NCBI GenBank assembly: GCA_030427255.1
Contig: JAUHWY010000012.1
Span: 16,453-80,452, forward strand
Length of the DNA: 64,000 nucleotides
Reading direction: 5' to 3'
Source: Bacteroidia bacterium
Lineage (GTDB): Bacteria > Bacteroidota > Bacteroidia > CAIKAF01
A model generated the notes under the pieces. It saw only the letters and a list, made by a program, of their open reading frames with translations. It was not told the origin of the DNA and ran no database searches. The position numbers and the translations under genes are program-made. Below, piece by piece: positions 43,727-55,400 of this stretch; positions within the stretch are counted from its first letter, which is position 1, and the number at the start of each line of letters is the position of its first letter.

Positions 43727-46700
43727 GAAAAACAGAAGAAAGGTAGCCCTTTTACTAACCACGGCATTTTTAATACAAATTGCTTGGCCTAGTTCTGCTT
43801 GGGCAATTACAGGAGGCCCAAGCTCTCCAGAAGCCTCTTCCTTTGCTCCCGTTGGAGCAAACGATATGGTAAATACATTTACTGGGGATTTTAGTTATAA
43901 TTTACCGGTTATGGAGTTGCCGGGGCCAAGCGGCGGTTATCCTGTCAACTTATTTTACAATGCAGGAATTACAAACGAACAGGAGGCATCTTGGGTAGGT
44001 TTGGGGTGGAATTTAAACGTAGGAGCAATTTCTAGGAATGTGCGTGGAATACCTGATGATTGGGATGGCACCCAGAAATTGAAGCAGTATCAAGATATGC
44101 CGTCCTATGTTCAGGCAACCATTACTGCAACTAAAGGGTGGAGTTTATTTGGTTCAGATTCAAGAAGAGGGTCAGGTGGATTAAATAGTAGCTTTGGGAT
44201 TTACATGAACAACAAGAGTGGTGTGGGAGTCGCCCTAACTGTTGGCAGCTCAGTTTCTTTTGATATTGTTAACGCGAATGATAAAAGGAAGGGGTCCGTT
44301 GACATTTCAGCATCCATAGGTTTTAGTATGGACTCTCAACAAGGTGGTAGTTTCAACAGTGGGTTTAATGCTTCCTATGAACACGCACTGAAGAATTCGG
44401 AAAAAGATAGGACAAATAAATTTGGCCTTGGTTTCTCATATTCCCAAAGATCAGGAATAGCATTTTCTTCAAAGTTTTCTAGGGTATTTAAAAAGGCAGA
44501 TGCAGGTGTAGAACATCCTCCTGGTGGTGGGTATGGTGGTCAAGCTGAATTTTTAAACTTTTCACAGAATGTTCCCATTCCTCATGGTTCATTTCCGAGA
44601 AGTTCTCAAAATGGCAGTTTTGATTTCTCTTATGGGTATGGAGCCACACCTTACACATATTGGGGTGGAGTTATATCCATAAGTCTTGAAGATGAGGCTT
44701 ATAATGAATCTGATTTTCCTGCATATGGCTACTATTATATGCATAATAAACCAGATATTAGAGATAAAGTTAGTATTGTTGAGGATGTATCTAGAAATCA
44801 AGATGCTCCTCTTCATCCGAAAGTCAAGAATTTATATTCACCCTCTTACTCTTTTGATACTTACTCTGTTTCAGGACAGGGCATTAGTGGTGTTTTTAGA
44901 CCTTACAGAGCCATAATAGGCCATACAAACCAAAGTTATCAGTTATCCTTGGGTGCTGGTGGACAAGGAGGTTTTCAAATAGGGGCGCCTGGAAAAGAAC
45001 CTCCGAACTATCAAAATTATGGAGGAGATTTAGGAGCCACCCATAGTGAAGATACTCAAGGTGATTGGGTAAATGGAAACTCTTTATGGCAAGGAACAGA
45101 TTACAGCTCTTCAAGCTCAAAACTTGTGTTTAGAGGGCCAAATCAATCCTTTGATGATGATCGAGGTGTATACTTTAGGTTTTCTAATGATTTTGCCCCT
45201 GAGCCTTTGGATACCTATGATGAGGTATTTAATGAGTATCCAATGAGGATAGTTCATGACAACAACAACATCCCATTGACTAATAATTTAATGGTTGGAG
45301 GTCGATCTAAAAGACAAGGAAAAGTTCCTGTTTTGGAGACAATAAGTGATGATCTAGCACTAAAAAAGCACCCCTCAAAGCAAAAAAGGCCCATTCAAAT
45401 GTTTACCAATGCGGAGTTAAATGATATACGAGATAATGGCTCAACATCTGCTAAAGAAATTCTATATTATTTCAAGGCAAACTATTTTGAAGTTGGTGAT
45501 GTGGAAAATTTGTGGGGTAACAACACAACGGAAATATCTAACTATGGGGAAGAAACTGGCGGACATGTTAAAGAGAGTCGGGATTTGAGATTCGATGGAG
45601 GCGTGAAAGAAAATCACTTTGGGGGATTTTCTATTCTCAACGAAGAAGGAGTTCGTTATAATTACGGCATTCCGGCTTATAACCATAAACAAATTGAAGA
45701 GAGTTTCAGTATTGACCCTTCAAAGCCACACAATGGAGTGAATTATAATTATGATACTGAGACAAGTCCGTTTTTGAGGCCAAATTATAAGGCAATGGGG
45801 GGATCTCAACCAAGTTATAACAGGACGGAAACGGGAGAATTCGCACATTCTTACTTGTTAACTTCTATTTGCGGACCAGATTATGTTGATTCGAATAATG
45901 ATGGCCAAGTATCTGATGAAGACTATGGCTACTGGGTTAAGTTCAACTACGTTAAAACCTCTGACGCCTACAAATACAGGCATCCTTATCTAGGAGCTCA
46001 ATTCATAGAAGGACTTCATGATAATCCAGATGATGATCAGGGATTTTTGTCATCCGGAGAAAAAGAGAATTGGTATTTGGCCACAGCTGAAACAAAGACT
46101 CACATTTTGATATTTTGTATTTCAAAAAGGCAAGATGGAAGAGGTTTAGTAAATGAAGTACATGATGACCGATATAAAAAGACCAATTCAAACGAAACTG
46201 ATCTCTTTTTTACCAATCCACAACCATATGAGAATGATTCTTATTCCTATAAATTGGATCGCATAGAACTTCATGAAAAAAGCGAATATTATAAACAAAT
46301 AAAGAACCAAAACATTCCAGTCCCCATTAAGACTGCACACTTTAAGTACACCTATGAACTTTGCAACGATGTGCCAAATAATGATGGACAATCAGGAAAT
46401 GAGATTACAGAACCTTCTATTGGAGCTAATGGCAATGACAATCATGGAAAGCTTACGCTAAGAAAAGTTTATTTCACCTATCGTGGAGACCTCTCTGGTA
46501 AGCTAACACCCTATGTGTTCTATTATTCAAACAATCAGCCTTATGATAAAAATGGAATCAATGAAGACGGCTGGGGGCTATTCAATAAAACACCTTGGCT
46601 CCCGGGAAATTCAATTGCAAGTGGACGTTTTAAATATACACCACAGTTTGATAAGTATAACAAACAAAGTGATGCGGTTAAGGCTGCTTTTCATCAAGAT

Positions 46701-49700
46701 AGAGTTTCAGACTCTTATAAATGGTGCTTAGATAAGATAAGTTTACCCGGAGGAAGCGAAATATCCATAAAATATGAACCGGATGAATATGGGCATGTGC
46801 AACATAAAAAAGCTACCCAAATGTTTCCAATTGCAGGTGCCTATAATCCTCCGGGCTCAGGCAAAGAAGACGAGCTATACGATGGAAATTGGGATGATTC
46901 AGAAGAAAGTCATTATAGGATATATTTTCCATTAGAATATCCGGTGCCAGTTTATCAAGGGCCAAATCAAAGTCAACACTATAGTCAATTGGCAAATGAT
47001 CTTTTTGAAAAGTATATTGAACCTCTAAGGGCTCCTGATGGGCGATATTATACGCGTATAAAAGCTCTCACCTACTTAAGAAATGGAGGAAAAGAGGGAT
47101 ACATTGATAGTTACTATGAAGTTGAAACGCAGGGGACAGATGTTTTTGGTGTTTACCAAGGGGAATCTTTCGACTTTACTCCAGGTAGTTACACCACTAT
47201 TGATGGGGTTTCGCAAACAGGCAATGCTCATAACTACGGCTACCTAACGCTAAAAAAAGTTATGGCTGATGATGGCCCAATTAATTATCCTCCTTTGTCG
47301 GTTCGAGCCTGGGATTTCTTCAAGAACAATTATTCGGAGGACTTCTTCAGCACGATTTCAGGGGTAGATAATTCATATCCAGACCCTTTTACCCTTAGCG
47401 TTTTAGCAATAAATTCTCTTTTAACCCTACTCCCAGTTATGGCGGGTTTCCGTGGATATGCTTACAGCAAAGGATACTCTAAGATTATAGATTTGGAACA
47501 ATCCGTGATAAAATTAGGATCTCCAGATGGAAAAAAGTATGGTGGAGGTCATCGGGTAAGACGAATTGAAATAAAAGACGACTGGCTGACTGAAGGTTCA
47601 AATGATGTTATTGGAGTAGATTATCGATATGAAGTAGATTTTGAACAGCAAGAAGTGCTGTTGGAGTCAAGTGGAGTGGCCTCCTATGAGCCTACCCATT
47701 TATCCGAAGAGAATGCATTGAAATATCCCTTATTCTATCAGAATTCTGGTGCCATGAATGTGGATGCAAATGGTTTCTTTGAAGCACCATCAAATGATGC
47801 ATTATTTCCCGCTCCTATTGTAGGCTACGCAAGAGTTGAAACCAAGAGTATAAATACGAGTGAAGTTATTGCAGGCAATAGACTAGGTGCCTTAGGAACT
47901 GGGGTAACGGTTCATAAATTTTATACCTCCAAAGACTTCCCAACCATTGTTGACGAAACTCCATTGACGATACAACAAGATAAAGTCACTATTCCAATTC
48001 CAACAATCGGAATTAACGTGGAATATACATTTTCAGCAAGTCAGGGTTACGTTATCATAAACAATGACATGCATGGTAGAGAAGCGTCAGTAGAGTTATA
48101 TAAACTAAATGCTGATGGTTCTATAAACGCTCTTCCCACAGAAGAAACAACATACACTTACAAAACAAGAGACCTGGTTTATCAGGGGGCAAATGTTTTA
48201 GAGTTGGATAATACTATTAATGTTGCTGTTTGGGATCCACACCATATTGGAATTGACAAATGTCCAAATCAAACAGGCAGCACTTTAGATATATGCACCG
48301 AACCAATGCAATTTGGTGTAGACGTTGATGTTATGCCTGACTTTAGACATTTTTCCTGTACAGCTTCAAGCGGGGGGGTTAACGTTAGTGTAGCAGTGCC
48401 AACCAATCCGCCACCTCCAACACCACCTATTTTACCCTCAGGCTGGCCAAATGAAAGTTACACTTCTTCGAACAGCTATTTGTCTGTGATAAATAAAATT
48501 GTTAATAAAAGCGGGATTTTAAGCTCAGTTACTACCAGAAAAGAAAATTACTCTTTAAATACAAGCAATATTCTGCATGATGGGTTTTCCGGAGCTGTAA
48601 TTTTAACAAAAACCACAGATAACTTTAACACCCCAGAGTATAACTATAAAATTCCGGCTCCATGGTACTACGAAAACACAGGGCTGGCTTCTGTAAATAC
48701 TGACCTTGAGTTCGTTTCGAACATTAGCTGGATAGATAGCGATAGGGAGTTTTTCACCATAAGTTTAGCCAATCTAAAAAGATCGTTTGACAAACAAACC
48801 AATTGGACCAACTTGAGCACATTCTTCAGGTTGCTTTCAGAAGGTGACGAATTCCTTTTTTACACTTTAGGTACCCAGAATAGGTATAAAGGTGTTGCGA
48901 CGATAACCAGTTTGAATGCTGCACAACTTTATAGTGAATGTATTTTGGGAAGTGGTTCTCAACCAAGCAATAGAGGAAATGCCCCTGCTCTTATTTTTCA
49001 TTTAGATCTTCTCTTTGACGAATCGTCTAAAATTGTTCCCCCACCTCCTCCAACTCCTCCAAATACAACACCATTGCCTAACCCTATGGCTGTCAACGAT
49101 CTTTTAGGTCAAATGATTCAATTCAAGCTAACAAGATCTGGAAGGCGAAACCTCCTTGGTTCAACTGTTGGGAATATTACCAGCATGGAAAACCCAACAA
49201 TTAATAGAACTCTTTCAACCTCGCCTCTTGGTATTACCCAAGATATGATAGGAAATGAATTAGTTGATTTTTTAAATACAGAAGTTGTCGTTGATGTAAC
49301 CATCCCAAATACTAATCCTAATGCAGACGGAGGGGTGCTAAAGGTGGGTAAATATTTTCTTTCAGATGATAAATACTTTGATGCACAAAATTCTTGTGCT
49401 CATAGTTATCCCACACTCTTTGCCCTATTTGAGGCAATTGAAATTTATGCTGATTCTCCCATTGGAGGAAATACTAACACAAATCCAAATGAACCCTTGT
49501 TTGGAAGAGCATGTCCTGAGGATTATTATATGAAGTTAACTCCAAACTCCTTTGTAAGGAAATCCCTATTTGACCGAAATATTGATTTTGACCAATTAGG
49601 GGAATGCTGCGTTTACCTTGGTCCAAAATCAAAATGTACCTGTGGTGACGGAATGACCTTAATTGATTTGCCGCAAGGTGGAGGATTTCTTGAAGGGCAT

Positions 49701-51707
49701 GCATCTCCATCCAGTGTAACCATAAACCCTCTCTCCTTCTCTGGTAATGGTCTAAAAATTGGAAGTTACAGAGTTCTTTCTTGGGATTTTCAACCAGAGT
49801 GCGATATGCAGAATTCATCAACAATTTGGTCAAAAATTGGTGATCCTCCGGTAGGCCTTTCTCAAATAGAAAATGATTGGGCTCCAAATCTGTTTTACCC
49901 AAACCAAGGTGCCTACGGATTTTCATTTAATACTCCCATCTTTTCAAGTGGAATAAACTACGACTTTAGTATCCAATTAATTACTAATCAAATACCATAT
50001 ATTTTGGATGTTTATGCTGTTACAACAAACAGCATATTAAATCCGCCATTGAATTATACCAAAATTTACAGCCATGTGGATTATGACTTATTGCAACAGT
50101 ACATGCAATTTCCCGGAAACCCTATTAATGTAGTAACAACCCATATTCCCACATCTCCGGTGGAATTCTCTCATGTCTTTTCCGAGAATACAAAAGTGGT
50201 CTTCGTGGTAAGAAATTTTAGTGTTTTCCCAGGGGATGTATTAAAGGTCATTGCAAATGATGGAGCAAATAAATCACGGATAGATGCAGATGGTACATGG
50301 AGTAGCAATGCCTCACATGTTACCGAATATTTTTTAGAGCCCAATTTAAGTGCCTTCTCGTACACCAACGGGACAGGGCAAATTTCGGTGGATTATTTAG
50401 ATAATTCTGAGGACAGAGATGTAGGATATTGTTCATTCACTGGAAATAAAGTGACTTACAATTTGAAAAAGGTTTTACAAGCTTCAGCAGCATGGCTTTC
50501 CGATAACTGGGCTGAGGTTCCTATAGGGCCCTGCGGGCAGCCAATGATTTCTCAAATTAGTTATAATAGTCCCAATCCGTATGCTTCTGGCGAAAAAGGC
50601 ATTTGGAGGCCAACGCATGATTACTATTACCGCGACGATAGGTATGTGAACTCTGTGGCTCTTCAAACTAGGCAAAGTACACCTTCCATCAAAGAGGGAG
50701 GAGTGTTTCAGGGAAACCCTAATTCTGCTAATGGATCATGGGATTTGGCATACTACCTGCATAATTATGGACCTTCTACTTTTGCCCCACTACATCCTCG
50801 CTGGGTCTATAATAATGTAATTACGAAGTATTCCTCCTCTGGAAAAGCCGAGGAATCCAAAGATATTCTGGGAGTATATAGTGCCTCTGGTTTTGATTTC
50901 AACGATAACCAAGTAGTTTATGTAGTAACGAATGCAAAAAGAGATGAGGTAATTTATGATGGTTTTGACAATACGGATTTTTGGGCCGACAATTTCCCAA
51001 AGGGGGAAGCCACTAATTTTCAAGTTTTTTCCGGTGCTCAATCCTTGAGGATTAAAGCTGGAACACTTTCAGAAAGACAGATAATATTGCCAGTATCTAT
51101 TGAGGCTGGAAAATCTTACCATATTTCTTATTGGCTGGGAGGTTATCACGGAATTTACCCTTCTCAGGTTCAAGATGCTACTTGTTTTGCGCCAACTCAA
51201 CAATTTAAGTTGGAATGTTTGGATGTCAATAGCTCACCTCTTCTCTTTACTGCTCAAGGAGTTCAAGGCTCATTTCTTGAGCTGATACTATCTCCCTCAA
51301 GTATTTATTATGCCGGAATTAAGGGTAGTTATAAATGGCGGAGAGTTGACCAGTCATTTAACATCCCCGTGGGCACGGAATCAATTCGGCTTACGGTTCC
51401 TGACGTCTCCACCTCGGCAATTACTGGCCCTTGTGGACCAAACCCCCAACAAATTTTTGATGAAGTACTTGGCGAGTACTATGTGTTCATTGATGATTTC
51501 AGGTTTCATCCAGAAAAGGCCTTAATGAAAACGTGGACTTATGATACTCATATAGTTAAGGACTACCGAATGCTCTCAGAAAGTGATGAGAATAACGTTC
51601 CTATTCATTATGGATATACTCCTTCCGGGGAATTACAATCCATTCAAAGGTTGACAGACAAAGGTCTGCGCACAATCAAAGTAATGCAATCAAACAAAAA
51701 GAGATAA
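43713..51707 (+). CDS. Giant secreted RHS-locus shell-like protein (2664 aa)
   Basis: Signal peptide KNRRKVALLLTTAFLIQIAW to SAWA. Residues 45-115 (GANDMVNTFTGDFSYNLPVM, WVGLGWNLNVGAISRNVRGI) are the N-terminal block that starts Bacteroidota RHS/YD proteins and resembles the SpvB/TcB-type shell start. Residues 130-260 are a strand-rich glycine/serine segment; later come YSVSGQGISGVFRPYRA and YKWCLDKISLPGGSEISIKY blocks, proline-rich linkers (NPPPPTPPILPSG), a Cys cluster (ECCVYLGPKSKCTCG) and a C-terminal YD-like end (YDTHIVKDYRML). It has no toxin tip and no T9SS domain. Its end five bases before the next gene and the matching blocks suggest it is one half of a split cocoon with the RHS gene at 52451. 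Confidence 0.8.
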   Translation: MRVFRKNRRKVALLLTTAFLIQIAWPSSAWAITGGPSSPEASSFAPVGANDMVNTFTGDFSYNLPVMELPGPSGGYPVNLFYNAGITNEQEASWVGLGWNLNVGAISRNVRGIPDDWDGTQKLKQYQDMPSYVQATITATKGWSLFGSDSRRGSGGLNSSFGIYMNNKSGVGVALTVGSSVSFDIVNANDKRKGSVDISASIGFSMDSQQGGSFNSGFNASYEHALKNSEKDRTNKFGLGFSYSQRSGIAFSSKFSRVFKKADAGVEHPPGGGYGGQAEFLNFSQNVPIPHGSFPRSSQNGSFDFSYGYGATPYTYWGGVISISLEDEAYNESDFPAYGYYYMHNKPDIRDKVSIVEDVSRNQDAPLHPKVKNLYSPSYSFDTYSVSGQGISGVFRPYRAIIGHTNQSYQLSLGAGGQGGFQIGAPGKEPPNYQNYGGDLGATHSEDTQGDWVNGNSLWQGTDYSSSSSKLVFRGPNQSFDDDRGVYFRFSNDFAPEPLDTYDEVFNEYPMRIVHDNNNIPLTNNLMVGGRSKRQGKVPVLETISDDLALKKHPSKQKRPIQMFTNAELNDIRDNGSTSAKEILYYFKANYFEVGDVENLWGNNTTEISNYGEETGGHVKESRDLRFDGGVKENHFGGFSILNEEGVRYNYGIPAYNHKQIEESFSIDPSKPHNGVNYNYDTETSPFLRPNYKAMGGSQPSYNRTETGEFAHSYLLTSICGPDYVDSNNDGQVSDEDYGYWVKFNYVKTSDAYKYRHPYLGAQFIEGLHDNPDDDQGFLSSGEKENWYLATAETKTHILIFCISKRQDGRGLVNEVHDDRYKKTNSNETDLFFTNPQPYENDSYSYKLDRIELHEKSEYYKQIKNQNIPVPIKTAHFKYTYELCNDVPNNDGQSGNEITEPSIGANGNDNHGKLTLRKVYFTYRGDLSGKLTPYVFYYSNNQPYDKNGINEDGWGLFNKTPWLPGNSIASGRFKYTPQFDKYNKQSDAVKAAFHQDRVSDSYKWCLDKISLPGGSEISIKYEPDEYGHVQHKKATQMFPIAGAYNPPGSGKEDELYDGNWDDSEESHYRIYFPLEYPVPVYQGPNQSQHYSQLANDLFEKYIEPLRAPDGRYYTRIKALTYLRNGGKEGYIDSYYEVETQGTDVFGVYQGESFDFTPGSYTTIDGVSQTGNAHNYGYLTLKKVMADDGPINYPPLSVRAWDFFKNNYSEDFFSTISGVDNSYPDPFTLSVLAINSLLTLLPVMAGFRGYAYSKGYSKIIDLEQSVIKLGSPDGKKYGGGHRVRRIEIKDDWLTEGSNDVIGVDYRYEVDFEQQEVLLESSGVASYEPTHLSEENALKYPLFYQNSGAMNVDANGFFEAPSNDALFPAPIVGYARVETKSINTSEVIAGNRLGALGTGVTVHKFYTSKDFPTIVDETPLTIQQDKVTIPIPTIGINVEYTFSASQGYVIINNDMHGREASVELYKLNADGSINALPTEETTYTYKTRDLVYQGANVLELDNTINVAVWDPHHIGIDKCPNQTGSTLDICTEPMQFGVDVDVMPDFRHFSCTASSGGVNVSVAVPTNPPPPTPPILPSGWPNESYTSSNSYLSVINKIVNKSGILSSVTTRKENYSLNTSNILHDGFSGAVILTKTTDNFNTPEYNYKIPAPWYYENTGLASVNTDLEFVSNISWIDSDREFFTISLANLKRSFDKQTNWTNLSTFFRLLSEGDEFLFYTLGTQNRYKGVATITSLNAAQLYSECILGSGSQPSNRGNAPALIFHLDLLFDESSKIVPPPPPTPPNTTPLPNPMAVNDLLGQMIQFKLTRSGRRNLLGSTVGNITSMENPTINRTLSTSPLGITQDMIGNELVDFLNTEVVVDVTIPNTNPNADGGVLKVGKYFLSDDKYFDAQNSCAHSYPTLFALFEAIEIYADSPIGGNTNTNPNEPLFGRACPEDYYMKLTPNSFVRKSLFDRNIDFDQLGECCVYLGPKSKCTCGDGMTLIDLPQGGGFLEGHASPSSVTINPLSFSGNGLKIGSYRVLSWDFQPECDMQNSSTIWSKIGDPPVGLSQIENDWAPNLFYPNQGAYGFSFNTPIFSSGINYDFSIQLITNQIPYILDVYAVTTNSILNPPLNYTKIYSHVDYDLLQQYMQFPGNPINVVTTHIPTSPVEFSHVFSENTKVVFVVRNFSVFPGDVLKVIANDGANKSRIDADGTWSSNASHVTEYFLEPNLSAFSYTNGTGQISVDYLDNSEDRDVGYCSFTGNKVTYNLKKVLQASAAWLSDNWAEVPIGPCGQPMISQISYNSPNPYASGEKGIWRPTHDYYYRDDRYVNSVALQTRQSTPSIKEGGVFQGNPNSANGSWDLAYYLHNYGPSTFAPLHPRWVYNNVITKYSSSGKAEESKDILGVYSASGFDFNDNQVVYVVTNAKRDEVIYDGFDNTDFWADNFPKGEATNFQVFSGAQSLRIKAGTLSERQIILPVSIEAGKSYHISYWLGGYHGIYPSQVQDATCFAPTQQFKLECLDVNSSPLLFTAQGVQGSFLELILSPSSIYYAGIKGSYKWRRVDQSFNIPVGTESIRLTVPDVSTSAITGPCGPNPQQIFDEVLGEYYVFIDDFRFHPEKALMKTWTYDTHIVKDYRMLSESDENNVPIHYGYTPSGELQSIQRLTDKGLRTIKVMQSNKKR

Positions 51708-51712
51708 TTATT

Positions 51713-52447
51713 ATGCTTCTACGCCATTCTCTTTACTTTTTGGTGACAATTACTTTTTTTAGCGAAGTAAGTGGGCAGTCTTTTGCATTGGATTCAGAAA
51801 TTCAACGCAACCGCTTAGATACGTCTAAATATTTTGAGTTATTAATGAAACTTGAAGGCTTTCCCAGGAACCCGAATGACCCAAATTTTGAAATGGAGTA
51901 CTCAATCCGGAGAAGAGATACGGTATTGGTAGTAGAAATGCCCTCAAAAATAATCTATACCAGTCCATCTATTTATCTAACAATTGACAAATTATCAAAA
52001 CGTATACGTTTAGTTTCTTTAACCCAAGGGTCTACTAATAAACTGAAAATACCAAACAAGGTTTTAGAAGGTTTAGTAAACATTGATGTTGGTGAGATGT
52101 ATTCGGTGGATAGTCTCTTTAAAATGGTAAATTCAACCGGCGAGATTAGGCACTATTACTATCTTGATTCTGGCTACACAATGGAAAGAGTGGACTACTA
52201 TTTCAACAGCAATAAAGGTCTGTTTCAAAAAATTGTATTCACCTATAATAATGAGGAAGGTCAAAGGTATGAATCATTGGAGTGGAATCTCGTTTCGGCG
52301 GTTTTTGGAGTAGACGCGGCAGAATACAATGAATTATTTAGTTTAAAAACCTATTTAAAGCAAAGAGAAAATTCAAAAGAGTTTACACCTTCTGATAATT
52401 TCCGTGGTTTCCAATTCATTAGAAGTCCAAGAACCAAAAATCCTTAA
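51713..52447 (+). CDS. Secreted hypothetical protein
   Basis: A 244-aa exported protein (signal about residues 1-21, ending VSGQ). The mature part has alternating strands (DTVLVVEMPSKIIYTSPSIY, HYYYLDSGYTMERVDYYFNS) that suggest a LolA/half-barrel-like curved sheet, but I cannot name a family. Five bases after the shell gene and three before the rhs gene, so it is likely made in step with them and may help the two giants fold or pair. Confidence 0.65.
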   Translation: MLLRHSLYFLVTITFFSEVSGQSFALDSEIQRNRLDTSKYFELLMKLEGFPRNPNDPNFEMEYSIRRRDTVLVVEMPSKIIYTSPSIYLTIDKLSKRIRLVSLTQGSTNKLKIPNKVLEGLVNIDVGEMYSVDSLFKMVNSTGEIRHYYYLDSGYTMERVDYYFNSNKGLFQKIVFTYNNEEGQRYESLEWNLVSAVFGVDAAEYNELFSLKTYLKQRENSKEFTPSDNFRGFQFIRSPRTKNP

Positions 52448-52450
52448 GCT

Positions 52451-55400
52451 ATGCCATTCAAAAACTTCTTAATCATCCTTTTTCTTTTTGTGTTTATCAT
52501 AAAAAATGGAAATGCACAAAGGATTTATGACCAATACGAGCGTAAGGGGGAAATTATACCTGGCTTAAATCTAACGGTTAGTGATGGGGATACAACGTAT
52601 AGCGATAGCACAAAAATGGTTTATAGAGAAGCTCTTGTGAGTTTAAATTACGTTAGGGATGAATTAACTGATCTTGCAGGAGGAACTCCGTGGACATATG
52701 AAATCATATTTAAGCTATATGATTTAAATGATACCACTTCCTTTGTAAATGATACCTTAAAAATTGACTTCAACGATACCTTGCCCGGCATTCAAGCAAT
52801 GGCCCATTTCAGAGGGCAAGGTTGGCATGCCATTGGGATGGAGGTATTAAGCGTGTGCGCACGATATGGTGGAGGAAGCTGCTTATCTGCCCCAGAGACT
52901 AACCCTCTGATCCCTGTAGATATAGAGTTAAAACTAAGTCTTATAGGTTACTCTATTCCTTTCGGTGCATACCCGGATGGAAATGGGGGCTTTCAATTTG
53001 CAACCGATTATGTAGTTGTAGCTCCAACCCAACCCATAGAGATAGACCCTTGCACGTTTAGGACCCGCAAATTTTTCAGGTGGAGCGCTTCTCCTTTACC
53101 TGTTATACTTTATGAATTGGAGTATATTTATGTAGATAACGAATGGTATACAGATGGCACTGGCTCAACAAAGCTAAATCAAGTTTCTGGGATTGAGCAT
53201 TCTATCTGGGATTTGGCTACTCCAATTCGGATTGAACTCCCATCTAGTCAAACTAGCTGGCTTGTGCCGGAAGAGTATCCAGACGGAGTGATTTATGTTA
53301 GAGTGAGGCCTGTCATGTCTTCAAATTGGCTTATACCTGGCTTAAACTCAACCGGTAATTTTAATCATAGTCGAGAAGTAATCCATCCGGCTTGGGGAAC
53401 TCCACTAGCAATTAGCCTAAGTCCTTTTGAAAAACAAAGAAATTGGAACTGGGAGGCTGTATACAGTGAGGATGGAAAACATAAAAAAGTTATTTCTTAT
53501 CATGATGGCTTATTAAGACCCAGACAAACCTTGACCAACCTGAGCACAGACAATGTCACGTTGGTTCAAGAAACTATGTATGATTACGAGGGTAGAGGCG
53601 TAGTGTCCATTATGCCTTGGCCGGAACCATGTCAAGATTTATCCTATAAGCCAAATAGACATTTTGATATGGCCGGGGGAGAATTTGCCAAACAAGATTT
53701 TGAATTGTTCAACGGTGACGACCGAATTAATACTACCGCAGGAGCTTCCGAGTATTATTCTCCCTTAAACCCTTTTATTGGAACCAACAAATTTGCTCAA
53801 TTTACTCCACAGGCAGAAAACTACCCTTATAGCGTGGTGGAATACATGCAAGACAACACAGGAAGAGTTAAGCGTCAGGGGGGCGTTGGGAAAATATTCC
53901 AGCCGGACCCAAGTGGCATTAACCATGAAACCGTATATTATTATTCAAACCCCACACAAACCGAGCTTCATAGGCTTTTTGGGTTAGAGGTAGGAGACGC
54001 CAAGTTTTATACAAAACAAATCGTTCAGGATGCCAATGATCAAATTTCTGCAGTTTACACCGACAATGAAGGGAAAACAGTTGCAACAAGTTTGCTTGGG
54101 GCTTCTCCTGATAATTTGAAAGCACTTTGTTACAACAATGTGGAAACGGTAACCCATGATTTAATGGGAAACCAATCCTATAATGCAAACACAGGGGAGC
54201 ATTTAGTCGATACTTATGTTTTCAATGAAGTGCCAAATAACACCTTTGACTTCACCTATAGAGTCACCCCAAGGCAGCTTCAAGCCATTTTCGGAGTAAG
54301 CCCCAATGAAGAGACTTATTGCAAAGAATGCAATTATAAACTTTACTTTGAGTTAGCAAAAGAAGACGGCACTATTATAACCATGGAGCTAAAGGACGTA
54401 AAAGTGGGTGGTGCTAGCTTAACTACCCCTCTCCCATTTGCCTATGTGTACGGAAATAATTATAATAATTTAGAATTTGACCTGCCTTTTTCTAATAATA
54501 GTACTTGCGAGCAAAACTTAGAACTTCCTCTGATTGAGGTTACTTTCGAGGCATTATTTCCCGATGTTGGAAATTACAGAATCATTAAACGCCTCAGCTG
54601 GGATAAGCAAGAAATGAATACTTGGCTGGCCACATTACCGCCGGTAGGTTCAGCCCATTACAATCAAGTAACTACCAGTTTAACAAATTATTACACATCT
54701 CAGATAAGCACAGACGACTGCGGCGACACTCCTAGTTCTAACATGACCGATGAAGAGCTAACCGCACAATTAGAGTTGGGCTGTAAGTCTCTTTTAACTC
54801 GTATGAAGGAACAAGTAAGTCCCGGAGGGCTTTACTATTACGATAATACAGGCCTCCCACCTTCAGCACCTGATCATTTTCAAACTTCCCCTACAATTGC
54901 GGATATGTGGGCTGTAATTGCCCCTAAGCTATTTGATCCTGCTTCTAACACTGTGCCTGGACCGAATGATATTATTCTATTAAACAGCAATGGTACCGCA
55001 ATGACGTCGGCTGTGGATTTAAAAAACCCTGCTAATTGGCAAGACTCGTGGGCGGATGTTATCGTGACGTTTCACCCTGAATATTGCCATTATGAGAGGT
55101 GTTTGGCGCACATTCCTAGTCAAATATACAGCATCCGACAAACCCAATTCACTCATATGAGAAATGACCCTGGGCCTCCAAATGGGGATGGGGCTGGTAG
55201 TGTTTACTTCAATCCACAGCACAATACTCATCAAAGCTTAGCCGATGCCGTATATTCCATACCTTACAATAATTCCATGCTCACAGATCCCATTTATGGG
55301 GCTGCCCCATTATTAAACGTAAGTCAGGTGGATTTGGTAATGTTGCATCAGCCTGCAGGGGTAAATAGCGGTTATTTGAATATTTGGGAGTTTTCAAGTT